From Pedobacter agri PB92 (GTDB lineage Bacteria > Bacteroidota > Bacteroidia > Sphingobacteriales > Sphingobacteriaceae): a DNA stretch of 34,268 nt. Made by a program: the position numbers and the translations under genes. The DNA lies in assembly GCF_000258495.1 (NCBI RefSeq), contig NZ_AJLG01000032.1:1-34268 (forward strand), written 5' to 3'. Shown here piece after piece: positions 7,604-16,614 of this stretch; positions within the stretch are counted from its first letter, which is position 1; every line of letters begins with the position of its first letter. The notes under the pieces are model-generated. The model made no database searches. It saw nothing but the letters and a program-made list of their open reading frames with translations, and was not told the origin of the DNA.

Positions 7604-8641
7604 TTGAAAATATATCAAAACCTTTCAGAATTTCAAAGATTAGAAAATGCTGTGGTAACCATTGGCACTTTTGATGGCGTACATTTTGGCCATCAAAAAA
7701 TCATCAGGCAACTGGTAGCAAAAGCTAAAGCTGATCATGGCGAAAGTGTGATTTTAACATTCTTTCCGCATCCGAGAATGATTATTGATCCTGAAAACCA
7801 GGATCTGAAATTGATTAACACCATTAACGAGAAAGCAGCGATTTTGAAAGAACTTGGTGTAGACCATTTAATTATTACCCCATTTACGAGGGATTTTTCT
7901 AATCAAACGCCGGAGGAATATATACAACATACATTGGTTGAAAATATCGGCACCAAACATATTATCATTGGTTATGATCATCGCTTCGGCAAAGACAGAA
8001 CGGGTAACCTGACTGATTTGAAAGCCGCCGGGGTCCATTTTGGTTTTACGGTAGAAGAAATCATGGAACAAGATATTCACGATGTGGCAGTAAGTTCAAC
8101 TAAAATCCGTCAGGCACTTTTAGCCGGCGATGTTAGTTTAGCTGCCGACTATCTTGGCTACCCCTTTTCGATATTCGGCCGGGTAATTAAGGGCGATAAA
8201 ATCGGTCGTACAATTGGTTTTCCAACTGCTAACCTTTTTGTAGAAGAAACCTACAAGCTTATTCCGGGTGATGGAATTTATGCCGTAACGGTTGAAATGA
8301 GTTTAGAAAGTGAAAAACTAAAAGGTAAAAGTGAAAAGTCAAAACTTCAAAGTGGAGATACCGGCATAAAACCTACGGCTTCAACCCTAAGCCTTCAACC
8401 TTCAACATTCAGAGGCATGGCTTACATCGGGCAACGTCCAACCATAAACGGAATGACCAGGAATATTGAGGTAAATATTTTTGATTTCGACCAGGAGATT
8501 TATGGACAAGATATTAAGATGAACTTTTTGAAATTTTTGCGCCACGATGTAAAGTTTACCGGTTTGGAAGCACTCACCTTACAATTACAAAAAGATAAAG
8601 CGGCTACACTTGCATTCTTTGCATCACAAGATAGCCATTAA
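7604..8641 (+). CDS. ribF: Bifunctional riboflavin kinase / FAD synthetase
   Basis: Converts riboflavin to FMN and FMN to FAD. 345 residues from a TTG start at 7604, which gives the family N-terminus; there is no better ATG. The FAD synthetase half carries GTFDGVHFGH (21-30, nucleotidyltransferase HxGH-like motif) and the SSTKIRQAL segment near residue 165. The riboflavin kinase half begins about residue 185 and carries GRTIGFPTAN near 201 and YIGQRPT after 270. The odd point is residues 236-270 (SEKLKGKSEKSKLQ to TLSLQPSTF): a low-complexity stretch encoded by heptamer repeats at 8308-8356 and 8379-8413, placed inside the kinase beta-barrel where normal RibF runs straight on. Identity is certain; the protein should still fold only if the insert forms an exposed loop. 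Confidence 0.96.
   Translation: MKIYQNLSEFQRLENAVVTIGTFDGVHFGHQKIIRQLVAKAKADHGESVILTFFPHPRMIIDPENQDLKLINTINEKAAILKELGVDHLIITPFTRDFSNQTPEEYIQHTLVENIGTKHIIIGYDHRFGKDRTGNLTDLKAAGVHFGFTVEEIMEQDIHDVAVSSTKIRQALLAGDVSLAADYLGYPFSIFGRVIKGDKIGRTIGFPTANLFVEETYKLIPGDGIYAVTVEMSLESEKLKGKSEKSKLQSGDTGIKPTASTLSLQPSTFRGMAYIGQRPTINGMTRNIEVNIFDFDQEIYGQDIKMNFLKFLRHDVKFTGLEALTLQLQKDKAATLAFFASQDSH
8308..8356. repeat. Heptamer array 1 inside ribF
   Basis: Seven consecutive 7-mers, all starting AA (AAGTGAA, AAACTAA, AAGGTAA and so on), run without a gap from 8308 to 8356. Because 49 nt is not a multiple of three, it keeps the frame only together with neighbouring bases and the second array. Confidence 0.8.
8379..8413. 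repeat. Heptamer array 2 inside ribF
   Basis: Five consecutive 7-mers: CTTCAAC at 8379, CCTAAGC, CTTCAAC, CTTCAAC and ATTCAGA. Three are identical. This is a different unit from array 1, 22 nt away, but has the same 7-bp period. Confidence 0.8.
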
Positions 8642-8659
8642 TCAAAATTCCCCTCCAAT

Positions 8660-8703
8660 AAAAGCCTCAAAATCGTTATATTAGCGGCAATGAGGCTTTT
8701 TTA
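8660..8703 (+). terminator. Hairpin after ribF overlapping the next start codon
   Basis: AAAAGCCTCA (8660-8669) and TGAGGCTTTT (8691-8700) form a perfect 10-bp stem with a 21-nt loop, followed by a further short T run. It is 18 nt past the ribF stop and looks like an intrinsic terminator. The right arm includes the TG of the ATG at 8690 and the next two codons of the following ORF. Confidence 0.65.
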
Positions 8704-9040
8704 CATCATCATATTTATCTGCTCAAGTTATTGTTTTGCCAGTGCTTTGCCACAGGCAAAACATCATGACAATCAGTTTAAAAAAGCCAAATTGAGTTTT
8801 CTTTCTGATAAAAAGCTGTATAAGCTCAATGCAGATTCAGCCATGGAAAATGAAACCCTGGAGAAAGATTTGATCAATAATATTACCCCAAAAATTGCAC
8901 TTTCTTTCTTATTGTTGATGGGTATTGTGGTCAACTTTTTCAAAAGCCACTTGTTAACCTGCAAAATAATTCTCAGAAAATTAAAATACAGCTACTGGTG
9001 TTTATTTAAAATGCTGTACCCTAAACATGTTTTTTGGTAA
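8690..9040 (+). CDS. Hypothetical short secreted or membrane protein
   Basis: 116 residues, not recognised. The N-terminus looks like a signal peptide (MRLFYIIIFICSSYCFASA, with possible cleavage near residue 19). Then a charged stretch of about 50 residues, a single hydrophobic helix about 70-84 (ALSFLLLMGIVVNFF), and a basic, aromatic tail (KIILRKLKYSYWCLFKMLYPK). The ATG lies in the right arm of the ribF terminator hairpin, so it would need its own promoter within or after the loop; TATATTAG at 8678-8685 is a weak -7-like candidate. It could be a lineage-specific peptide or not a gene at all; coding evidence is only the signal-peptide-like start and its length. Confidence 0.5.
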   Translation: MRLFYIIIFICSSYCFASALPQAKHHDNQFKKAKLSFLSDKKLYKLNADSAMENETLEKDLINNITPKIALSFLLLMGIVVNFFKSHLLTCKIILRKLKYSYWCLFKMLYPKHVFW

Positions 9041-9129
9041 ATATATTGATTTGCTCACAGCAATGTGGATATTAAAATTCAAACCTAAGAAGCGTTTGAA
9101 AAATTATTTTAATCATTACCATTTTATCA

Positions 9130-11343
9130 ATGCATTTACCCGATTTAATTGCCGATTTAGGATTAATTCTTGCCGCCGCAGGAATCACAACCCTCATTTT
9201 TAAAAAAATAAAACAGCCTTTAGTTTTGGGCTATATCCTGGCGGGCCTTTTGGTTGGCCCACATCTCGATTTTTTTCCATCTGTAACCGATACCAAAAGC
9301 ATCAATATTTGGGGAGAAATTGGCGTAATCTTTCTTTTATTCAGTTTGGGATTAGAATTTAGTTTTAAAAAACTAGTAAAAGTGGGTGGCTCCGCCTCCA
9401 TTACCGCAGTAGTTGAAGTTGTTTTCATGTTGTTAATTGGCTTTGCCGCTGGTAAATTAATGGGTTGGAAAACCATGGACAGCATATTTCTAGGTGGAAT
9501 TCTTTCGGTTTCATCTACTACAATTATCATCAGGGCTTTTGAAGAACTCGGCGTTAAACATAAAAAGTTTGCAGGTTTGGTTTTTGGTGTGTTGATCGTA
9601 GAAGATTTAGTGGCGATTTTACTACTCGTTTTACTTTCAACGCTGGCGGTAAGTCAGCAGTTTGAGGGCGGCGAAATGCTGATCTCGATACTAAAACTTG
9701 CTTTTTTCCTTGTGCTTTGGTTTTTAGGTGGAATATTCTTGATTCCAAGTTTTTTAAAGGCAACCAGAAAGTTAATGAACGATGAAACCATGCTGGTAGT
9801 TTCCCTTGCACTTTGTTTAATTATGGTTCTGTTAGCCGTAAAAGTTGGTTTTTCTCCAGCTTTAGGTGCTTTTATCATGGGTTCAATCCTGGCAGAGACT
9901 ACTCAGGCAGAAAAAATAGAGCACCTCACAAAATCCGTTAAAGATTTATTTGCGGCAGTTTTCTTCGTATCGGTTGGAATGCTCATTGATCCAAAAATTT
10001 TAGTCGATTACGCTTTGCCCATTGTTGTGGTAACCCTTGCTACCATACTTGGTAAATTTCTGAGTTCGAGCCTTGGGGCACTCCTTTCCGGTCAACCCTT
10101 AAAAACAGCTGTACAATCTGGAATGAGTTTAGCACAAATCGGGGAGTTTTCATTCATCATCGCTACATTAGGATTAACCTTAAAGGTTACCAGTGATTTT
10201 TTATATCCGATAGCAGTAGCGGCCTCAGCCATTACTACTTTTACCACGCCATATCTCATTAAACATTCTGAGTCGTTTTACAATTTCTTAAACAGGATTT
10301 TACCCAAAAAATGGCTGGATGGCATAGCAAGATACAGCTCAAGCACAGCCGGAATTACCACCTTGAGCGACTGGAAAATTCTGTTAAGAAGTTATGCTTT
10401 CAATACCATTATTCACTCTGTAATTATTATTGCCGTCATTTTTCTAGCGTCCAGATATCTGCAGCCGTTTATAGCAAAAAATGTTGTTAACGGTATTCAA
10501 TCTACCATTATCAGTTTAATCGCCTCATTTACCTTAATGGCGCCATTTTTATGGGCATTATCCATTAGAAGAATACAGAAAACAGCCTATTCTCATCTAT
10601 GGCTGAACAAGAAATTTACCCGCGGGCCGCTAATTGCGATAGAGGTTTTCAGGATTGCTCTTGGAATATTTTTCGTTGGTTTTTTGATGTACGAATTTTT
10701 CGATACCTGGATCGCCGCAGGAATTGCATTGGCGCTGATTGTGTTGGTGATGGTTATTTTTTCAAGAAAATTACAGGCCTTTTATAACAAACTGGAGAAA
10801 CGCTTTATGCTCAATTTAAATGCGAGGGAAAACCAGAAACCTGACATTTTACCTTGGGATACACATTTAACAGAGATTAGGGTATCTCCTGAATCGGATG
10901 TAGTTGGGAAGACGCTTGCGGAGCTAATGATTAGAGAAAAACACGGCGTGAACATCGCCCTGATTGAACGTGGTAGAATCAATATTCCTACCCCGGGAAG
11001 AGATGAACGGCTTTACCCAAATGATAATCTGCTTTTAATTGGAGCAGATGATCAACTCGCTTCAGTAAAAGCATTACTGGAAGTTGATACCCCTGAAACA
11101 GAACAGGAAAAAAGTTTCCCTGATAAAGAAATGACGCTGCAGAAAGTTGTAATCAATACCGAATCGCCCGTTTATGGATTAAGTATCAGAAACGCAGGTA
11201 TTCGCGAAAAAGCCCAGGCTCTAATTGTAGGCATCGAACGTGGCACCGAGAGAATTTTAAACCCATCTTCTGAGTTTGTTTTCGACAATGGAGATGTGAT
11301 CTGGATTGTTGGGAATAACAAAAAGATTAAAGATGTCATTTAA
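9130..11343 (+). CDS. Kef-type monovalent cation:proton antiporter (CPA2)
   Basis: 737 residues. Residues 1 to about 385 are a Na+/H+ exchanger-type membrane domain of about 12 helices (QPLVLGYILAGLLVGP near residue 29, LLFSLGLEF near 70). Another helical membrane block lies about 415-555. The C-terminus has two consecutive RCK_C/TrkA-C-like ligand-sensing domains, about 580-650 (EIRVSPESDVVGKTLAEL) and about 670-737 (VINTESPVYGLSI, ending GDVIWIVGN). I see no Rossmann RCK_N domain between membrane part and RCK_C, unlike KefB/KefC. It probably exports K+ or Na+ against protons in pH or osmotic control. It starts at the ATG at 9130 and is monocistronic or leads into the DUF2157-like gene 72 nt later. 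Ion specificity cannot be read. Confidence 0.9.
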   Translation: MHLPDLIADLGLILAAAGITTLIFKKIKQPLVLGYILAGLLVGPHLDFFPSVTDTKSINIWGEIGVIFLLFSLGLEFSFKKLVKVGGSASITAVVEVVFMLLIGFAAGKLMGWKTMDSIFLGGILSVSSTTIIIRAFEELGVKHKKFAGLVFGVLIVEDLVAILLLVLLSTLAVSQQFEGGEMLISILKLAFFLVLWFLGGIFLIPSFLKATRKLMNDETMLVVSLALCLIMVLLAVKVGFSPALGAFIMGSILAETTQAEKIEHLTKSVKDLFAAVFFVSVGMLIDPKILVDYALPIVVVTLATILGKFLSSSLGALLSGQPLKTAVQSGMSLAQIGEFSFIIATLGLTLKVTSDFLYPIAVAASAITTFTTPYLIKHSESFYNFLNRILPKKWLDGIARYSSSTAGITTLSDWKILLRSYAFNTIIHSVIIIAVIFLASRYLQPFIAKNVVNGIQSTIISLIASFTLMAPFLWALSIRRIQKTAYSHLWLNKKFTRGPLIAIEVFRIALGIFFVGFLMYEFFDTWIAAGIALALIVLVMVIFSRKLQAFYNKLEKRFMLNLNARENQKPDILPWDTHLTEIRVSPESDVVGKTLAELMIREKHGVNIALIERGRINIPTPGRDERLYPNDNLLLIGADDQLASVKALLEVDTPETEQEKSFPDKEMTLQKVVINTESPVYGLSIRNAGIREKAQALIVGIERGTERILNPSSEFVFDNGDVIWIVGNNKKIKDVI

Positions 11344-11415
11344 TCAGCTAGTTGTCTTGCTACCTGATACCAATATCTTGATACTAATTTTATATCTTCG
11401 TGTATAACCTAACCT

Positions 11416-12450
11416 ATGAAAGTTGATAGAGAAAAGAGTGAGTTTCTTGATGAAGTAATTGAGCAATGGCAAAACGATGGGCTTATTACTGAAGAAACAG
11501 GCAACAAACTCCGCAAAAGTTACGAAGCCAAAAATTTCGATTGGCTTCGGCTGGCACAATATGCTTTCTGGGTAGCACTGGCTTGCGGCTTTATCGCCCT
11601 GGGCTCGCTTCTAATAGATAATTCGATATTAAATTACCTGAAACGGGTTTACAATACGCCGAATATTGTAATTGCAATTGTTTCCGGAGGTTTAGCCGCC
11701 TGGCTGTATATTCTCGGCTTTAGGAGGAAGAAAAAACTGTCACATTTAAAATTCAGCAATGAGGCAATTGTTTTTTCGGCCATTTTGCTCACTGCCAATG
11801 CAATTGCTTATTTCGGCAAAGCATTAGATAATGGCTCAGGCAACTTCTCTATTCTTATTTTAATTTCGGTTTTTATTTACGGTGGTTTGGGTTACATTTT
11901 CCGTTCCAGATTAATTTGGGTATTTGCATTAATCTCATTGGGAGCCTGGTTTGGAACAGAAACAGGCTATTTAAGCCGCTGGAATTATTACTTCTTAGGC
12001 ATGAATTATCCGCTTCGTTTTGTAGTATTTGGTGCAACATTAACCGCAGCGTCTTTTATTATGAAAGCACTGCCTAAAACGCAACATTTCTTTCAGGTTA
12101 CTTATATCGCCGGAATGGTTTATCTGTTCATTTCACTTTGGGCATTATCTGTTTTCGGCAACTTTGCCAGCTTAGAAGAATGGTACTCCGTAAGACAGTT
12201 AAGCCTGTTTTACTGGGCAATAATTTCGGCAGCGGTTTGTGTGGCCAGCACACTGTTTGGCTTAAAATACCATGATGACATTGCCCGGGAATTCGGCATA
12301 ACTTTCTTATTTATTAACCTCTATACCCGCTATTTCGAATACTTTTGGGATAGCTGGCACAAAGCAATATTCTTTTCGGTACTGGCCGCATCATTCTGGC
12401 TAATTGGCAGAAAGGCTGAAAAAATCTGGAATGTAGAGTTTTTGAAATAA
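11416..12450 (+). CDS. DUF2157-like multi-pass membrane protein
   Basis: 344 residues. The first 45 are soluble and helical (EVIEQWQNDGLITEETGNKLRKSYE), the linker type that opens DUF2157 proteins, followed by about nine hydrophobic helices with short loops and a C-terminal KAEKIWNVEFLK. The function of the family is not known; it is presumably an inner-membrane protein. It starts at the ATG at 11416, 72 nt after the antiporter. That spacer has a weak TATATCTTCG -7-like box at about 11391, so independent transcription is possible. The family call rests on architecture rather than a catalytic motif. Confidence 0.75.
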   Translation: MKVDREKSEFLDEVIEQWQNDGLITEETGNKLRKSYEAKNFDWLRLAQYAFWVALACGFIALGSLLIDNSILNYLKRVYNTPNIVIAIVSGGLAAWLYILGFRRKKKLSHLKFSNEAIVFSAILLTANAIAYFGKALDNGSGNFSILILISVFIYGGLGYIFRSRLIWVFALISLGAWFGTETGYLSRWNYYFLGMNYPLRFVVFGATLTAASFIMKALPKTQHFFQVTYIAGMVYLFISLWALSVFGNFASLEEWYSVRQLSLFYWAIISAAVCVASTLFGLKYHDDIAREFGITFLFINLYTRYFEYFWDSWHKAIFFSVLAASFWLIGRKAEKIWNVEFLK

Positions 12451-12877
12451 CAGATAAGTTTCGAAGCTAAGGTGTTAGAACCAGGGTTATATCCATCAAG
12501 CTCAACACCAACCAGTAATAATTTGTAGCGCAAAAGCAGTAGCAATGAGGTTGCGGCAGTCCCGCCAATGCTGCAATCTTTTGGTTAAAGTTTGCCTGCA
12601 TTTGAATAATGTCCAACCAAAAGTATTTCCGCTTATGTCGGGGCTATTTAACTCAATGTAGTATCCCTTCGGTTGGTTTTTATGCACAAACCATTGTACC
12701 TAAACCCGACATAAACGAGCATCCCGAATTTTTCGGGATAAAGTGTTTGGCGGGACTGAAAGCCGTCCTTGCAACCAAACTTTCATTTCCAAATAATTGA
12801 TTGATAACTAAAGAAGATTCAGAAACAAGTTCAAAATCACTATTTCTTTTCGTTTTTGAGCAGGATCAAATTGTAAA
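12451..12877. other. Gene-free spacer with complex fold-back structure
   Basis: 427 nt between two convergent genes. Short ORFs on both strands here have no recognisable domain and follow the repeat arms, so I do not call genes. The interval is dominated by nested inverted repeats at 12549-12776. The remaining 100 nt up to the exporter gene contain nothing I can assign. Confidence 0.6.
12549..12776. repeat. Nested inverted-repeat element
   Basis: Four separate perfect stems are stacked here. The outer arms are CAGTCCCGCCAA (12557-12568) with TTGGCGGGACTG (12747-12758), extended outward by GGTTGC (12549-12554) and GCAACC (12771-12776). Inside them are CTTTTGGTT (12578-12586) with AACCAAAAG (12615-12623), TTATGTCGGG (12633-12642) with CCCGACATAA (12705-12714), and ATCCCGAA (12721-12728) with TTCGGGAT (12732-12739). 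The stems are nested or side by side, never crossing, so one branched cruciform or RNA fold is possible. It could be a MITE-like repeat, a transcription stop between convergent genes, or a structured RNA. Confidence 0.7.
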
Positions 12878-13531
12878 TTATAACAGAATCACCAGTTGCT
12901 TAACTACCAGGTAAGCTGCTAAAACATATAAAAATATGGCGATTGATTTGTTGATGATTAAACTGCTTAAGGCGAACTTTTCCTGAATGAATGTTGCAAA
13001 ATGAGCGTACAGATATAGCGCTCCAGCCGAACCAAAACCTGATCCTAAAGCAAAAATAACGAGTGATAAATAGTCCGTTTCAATCCACTCGTGCAGGATA
13101 ACGTAGTTGCCAAAAAATAGCCAAAAAGGAATTTGAACAGGATTTAACACGCCAAGTATCAATCCATATAATACGCTCCCACTACGTTTATCTTCCTTTT
13201 TACTGCTTGTTTTCGGCGCTTTTTTACGGTTTACCCAGGTAATGGTACCCATCGTAATAAACATCAGGATCATAAAACAGTCCACCAATGTTCCCAATCT
13301 GACTTCACTAACCGCTTCATTAGGATTTATATCGCTCATCGCCCACCGGGCAAAACGCATCATACCGAAAGTAAAAAATACTTCAACGCAGGAGAACGAC
13401 AGAATAAAGTACCAAACCTGGCGCATACCTTTATTAATGGCAAGCTGTGCTACAGTTAGATTAATATTGCCTGGAGGGATATAGCCCATGGCATTGAGAA
13501 CGATGCCTATTAAAAAGGTTAGAAAAAGCAT
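12878..13531 (-). CDS. LysE family transporter
   Basis: 217 residues and about six hydrophobic helices, matching the size and shape of LysE/RhtB amino-acid exporters. The N-terminus carries GYIPPGNINLTVAQLAINKG, corresponding to the family's conserved proline-glycine segment after TM1. A basic loop (NRKKAPKTSSKKEDKRSG, about 104-121) separates the helical halves, followed by LGVLNPVQIPFWLFFGN, where a second conserved asparagine-proline pair sits. The likely role is efflux of an amino acid or small metabolite; the substrate is unknown. It starts 8 nt after the uvrA stop, so it is probably the second gene of a uvrA operon, although the functional link is not obvious. Confidence 0.85.
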   Translation of the reverse strand: MLFLTFLIGIVLNAMGYIPPGNINLTVAQLAINKGMRQVWYFILSFSCVEVFFTFGMMRFARWAMSDINPNEAVSEVRLGTLVDCFMILMFITMGTITWVNRKKAPKTSSKKEDKRSGSVLYGLILGVLNPVQIPFWLFFGNYVILHEWIETDYLSLVIFALGSGFGSAGALYLYAHFATFIQEKFALSSLIINKSIAIFLYVLAAYLVVKQLVILL

Positions 13532-13539
13532 TGCCGAAA

Positions 13540-16353
13540 TTATGGATTTAAATTTAAATGCGATGCTAAATATTTTCCGGTGTAGGAGGTTTTCTCCTTA
13601 ACCAAATCTTCTGGAATACCTTCAAAAACTACCTGGCCACCACCATCGCCACCTTCCGGGCCAATGTCAATTACCCAATCGGCACATTTAATCATATCCA
13701 TATTGTGCTCAATTACTAAAATAGTATTTCCTTGTTCGATCAAGGTATTGAGTGCTTTCAAAAGCTTTTTAATGTCGTGAAAGTGCAATCCGGTAGTTGG
13801 TTCATCAAAAATGAACAATGTTTTACTTGCATTATTTCCTTTGATTAAGAACGAAGCAAGTTTGATGCGTTGTGCCTCTCCGCCCGATAAGGTGTTGGAT
13901 GACTGTCCTAAATGCACATATCCTAACCCAACATCAACCAAAGGGTTTAATTTATTTAGAATTTTCTGATCATCTTTAAAGAACTCCACGGCCTCATCAA
14001 TGGTCATATCAAGAATTTCAGAAACGTTTTTCTCTTTGTAAGTTACATCCAGCACCTGCTGTTTGAAACGCTTTCCACCGCAGGCTTCACAAGGCAGATA
14101 AATATCGGCCATAAACTGCATTTCAATCTTCACTTCGCCTTCGCCCTGGCAAACATCACAACGGCCACCCTCTACATTAAAAGAAAAAGCAGCAGGTTTC
14201 AAGCCGGCCGCTTTTGCCGAAGCCAGTCCAGAAAACAGAGCACGAATATCATCCCAGGCTTTTACATAGGTCACCGGGTTTGATCTGCTCGAGCGGCCAA
14301 TTGGGTTCTGATCAACCAATTCTACAGCACTGATTAAATCATAATTGCCAAAAATTCCATCGTAAGCACCGGTTTGTTCTCCGGCATAGTTCCCAATGGC
14401 TTTTTGTAAGGCAGGATATAAAATTTTCTTGACTAAGCTTGTTTTACCAGAACCCGAAACACCACTTACAGCCGTAAACACACCCAATGGAAATTTTACA
14501 TCAACATTCTGAAGATTATTTTCGCGGGCGCCCTTAATCAGAATGTGATCTTTCCATTTACGGCGTTTTTCGGGGATGGCAATTTTTTCCACACCAGATA
14601 GGTAACGGCCTGTTAAACTTTTTTTATCCTTTAAAATTTCTTCGTAGTCGCCGCTGAAAACTAAATTTCCACCGTGTGTACCTGCTTCAGGACCAATGTC
14701 TATAATGTAATCGGCAGCACGCATCATTTCTTCCTCGTGTTCAACTACTAAAACAGTATTGCCAACATTCCTTAACGAAATCAATACCTCGATCAGCTTA
14801 TTGGTATCACGTGGATGCAATCCAATACTGGGCTCATCCAGCACATATATCGAACCAACCAAACTACTTCCCAAAGATGTTGCGAGGTTAATTCTTTGCG
14901 ATTCGCCTCCTGACAGGGTATTCGACAGACGGTTTAATGTTAAATAACCTAAACCAACATTGTTTAAGTAGAGAAAACGATTATCAATTTCTGCCAGTAA
15001 ACGTTTAGCTACTTTTGTATCAGTAGCATTTAATTTTAAATCATTAAAAAAAGTTAAAGCTTTAGACAATGGCATCAATACCACATCAATGATTGATTTT
15101 TCTGAAATTTTTACATACGAAGCGTCTTTACGTAAGCGAGAACCTTTGCATTCCGGGCAAGTTGTTTTACCACGGTAGCGTGATAACATCACCCGGTATT
15201 GAATTTTATAGGTTTGTTCTTCCAGTTCTTTGAAAAAAGCATCCAATCCGGCGAAATATTTATTGCCCGTCCAAAGTAGTTGCTGCTCTTTTTCAGTTAG
15301 CTGACTGAATGGGCGGTGAATAGGAAAATCAAATTTTGATGAAGCTTTAATAAAGTTTTGCAACCATACATTCATCTTCTCTCCTCTCCATGGCGCAATC
15401 GCATTATCAAAAACACTTTTGCTCTTATCAGGAATAACCAAATCTTCGTCAATACCAATTACATTTCCATAACCCTCGCATCTTTTACAGGCACCATACG
15501 GATTATTAAAAGAGAAAAAATTTGGCGTGGGTTCTTCAAACTTAATTCCATCGAGCTCAAAGCGATCACTGAAATGTTTGGTTTTACCTTCCGCTTCTAC
15601 ATAACAATCACCTTTGCCTTCGAAAAATGCAGTTTGTGCCGAATCAGCCAATCTGCTCAAAGTTTCCTCCTCCTGGTTGGTTACAATCCGGTCAATTAAA
15701 ATCTGTACAGTTTTATCGTCGGTTAATTCCGCATCTTTAAAATCAGCATCATCTAAAACAGACTCTATTTTCAAAATCTTGTTTTCAATCAATACCCTAA
15801 GGAAACCTTTTTGCAACAAAATGGCTAGTTCCTCTTTAATTGTTCGGTTATTGTGCGGATATAACGGGCAAAAAATTGTTACCGTAGTATCTTCAGGCAG
15901 GCCATTCACATAATCTACCACCGAGCTTACCGAGTCTTTCTTCACTTCTTTTCCCGAAACTGGGGAAATGGTTTTTCCAATTCGCGAAAAAAGTAGTTTT
16001 AGATAATCATAAATTTCAGTTGATGTACCAACTGTTGAACGTGGATTGGAAGTAATTACCTTCTGCTCGATGGCAATAGCCGGAGCAATACCTTTAATAT
16101 AATCTACATCCGGTTTATTCATCCGCCCCATAAACTGGCGGGCATATGATGATAAACTTTCTACATATCGGCGTTGCCCTTCTGCATATAAAGTATCAAA
16201 AGCGAGAGAAGATTTGCCCGAACCCGACATGCCCGTAACCACCACCAGTTTATTTTTTGGAATGGCAACATCAATGTTTTTCAGGTTGTGCACACGAGCA
16301 CCTTTTATAATTATATTTCTATGCGGATCTTTTTCGGCTTCTTTTTTGCTCAT
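13540..16353 (-). CDS. uvrA: Excinuclease ABC subunit A
   Basis: Damage-recognition ATPase of nucleotide excision repair; it loads UvrB on DNA lesions. 937 residues, the normal length. Both ABC halves are intact: Walker [10 protein letters not shown] at 41-49 and GVSGSGKTS at about 630-638, with ABC signatures [12 protein letters not shown] and [12 protein letters not shown], and Walker B followed by DEPSIGLH and DEPTTGLH. Zinc-binding cysteine pairs are visible as CKRC and CPEC in the first half and CDVC and CEAC in the second. The ATG at 16353 gives the expected start. A palindrome in the leader (16377-16400) could form a hairpin. Followed at 8 nt by the LysE-type gene. Confidence 0.98.
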   Translation of the reverse strand: MSKKEAEKDPHRNIIIKGARVHNLKNIDVAIPKNKLVVVTGMSGSGKSSLAFDTLYAEGQRRYVESLSSYARQFMGRMNKPDVDYIKGIAPAIAIEQKVITSNPRSTVGTSTEIYDYLKLLFSRIGKTISPVSGKEVKKDSVSSVVDYVNGLPEDTTVTIFCPLYPHNNRTIKEELAILLQKGFLRVLIENKILKIESVLDDADFKDAELTDDKTVQILIDRIVTNQEEETLSRLADSAQTAFFEGKGDCYVEAEGKTKHFSDRFELDGIKFEEPTPNFFSFNNPYGACKRCEGYGNVIGIDEDLVIPDKSKSVFDNAIAPWRGEKMNVWLQNFIKASSKFDFPIHRPFSQLTEKEQQLLWTGNKYFAGLDAFFKELEEQTYKIQYRVMLSRYRGKTTCPECKGSRLRKDASYVKISEKSIIDVVLMPLSKALTFFNDLKLNATDTKVAKRLLAEIDNRFLYLNNVGLGYLTLNRLSNTLSGGESQRINLATSLGSSLVGSIYVLDEPSIGLHPRDTNKLIEVLISLRNVGNTVLVVEHEEEMMRAADYIIDIGPEAGTHGGNLVFSGDYEEILKDKKSLTGRYLSGVEKIAIPEKRRKWKDHILIKGARENNLQNVDVKFPLGVFTAVSGVSGSGKTSLVKKILYPALQKAIGNYAGEQTGAYDGIFGNYDLISAVELVDQNPIGRSSRSNPVTYVKAWDDIRALFSGLASAKAAGLKPAAFSFNVEGGRCDVCQGEGEVKIEMQFMADIYLPCEACGGKRFKQQVLDVTYKEKNVSEILDMTIDEAVEFFKDDQKILNKLNPLVDVGLGYVHLGQSSNTLSGGEAQRIKLASFLIKGNNASKTLFIFDEPTTGLHFHDIKKLLKALNTLIEQGNTILVIEHNMDMIKCADWVIDIGPEGGDGGGQVVFEGIPEDLVKEKTSYTGKYLASHLNLNP

Positions 16354-16376
16354 GTATGATTAAGATTTTAAAACAT

Positions 16377-16405
16377 AACCCAATAAGTAAACATTGGGTT
16401 TTTAA
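16377..16405. other. Hairpin in the uvrA leader / sigma-factor upstream region
   Basis: AACCCAAT (16377-16384) and ATTGGGTT (16393-16400) form a perfect 8-bp stem with an 8-nt loop, followed on the + strand by TTT. It lies 23 nt upstream of the uvrA ATG. It may be a leader hairpin for uvrA or a weak terminator against + strand antisense transcripts. Confidence 0.4.
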
Positions 16406-16614
16406 AACATACAAAAATAGGGTACTGAGACGGTTAATTTATTTTTTAACATTTTATTTTTTGTTTTTTGATAAAAAAATAACTTTCTTTGGATATTAAC
16501 AACCTCAGAACCAAACTAACACAATCTAAAAAAGCATAGGAGAGACGCTATAGAAATTAAACATCTACAAATTAATTTTTAGCAAACAGTACGGGATTTA
16601 GTGTAGGTAAACCT

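Noticed and set aside
12502..12800. ORFs on both strands (12502-12687 - and 12609-12800 +) as small genes
   Set aside because: They lie across the inverted-repeat arms, have no domain, signal or plausible start context, and the structure explains the open frames better.
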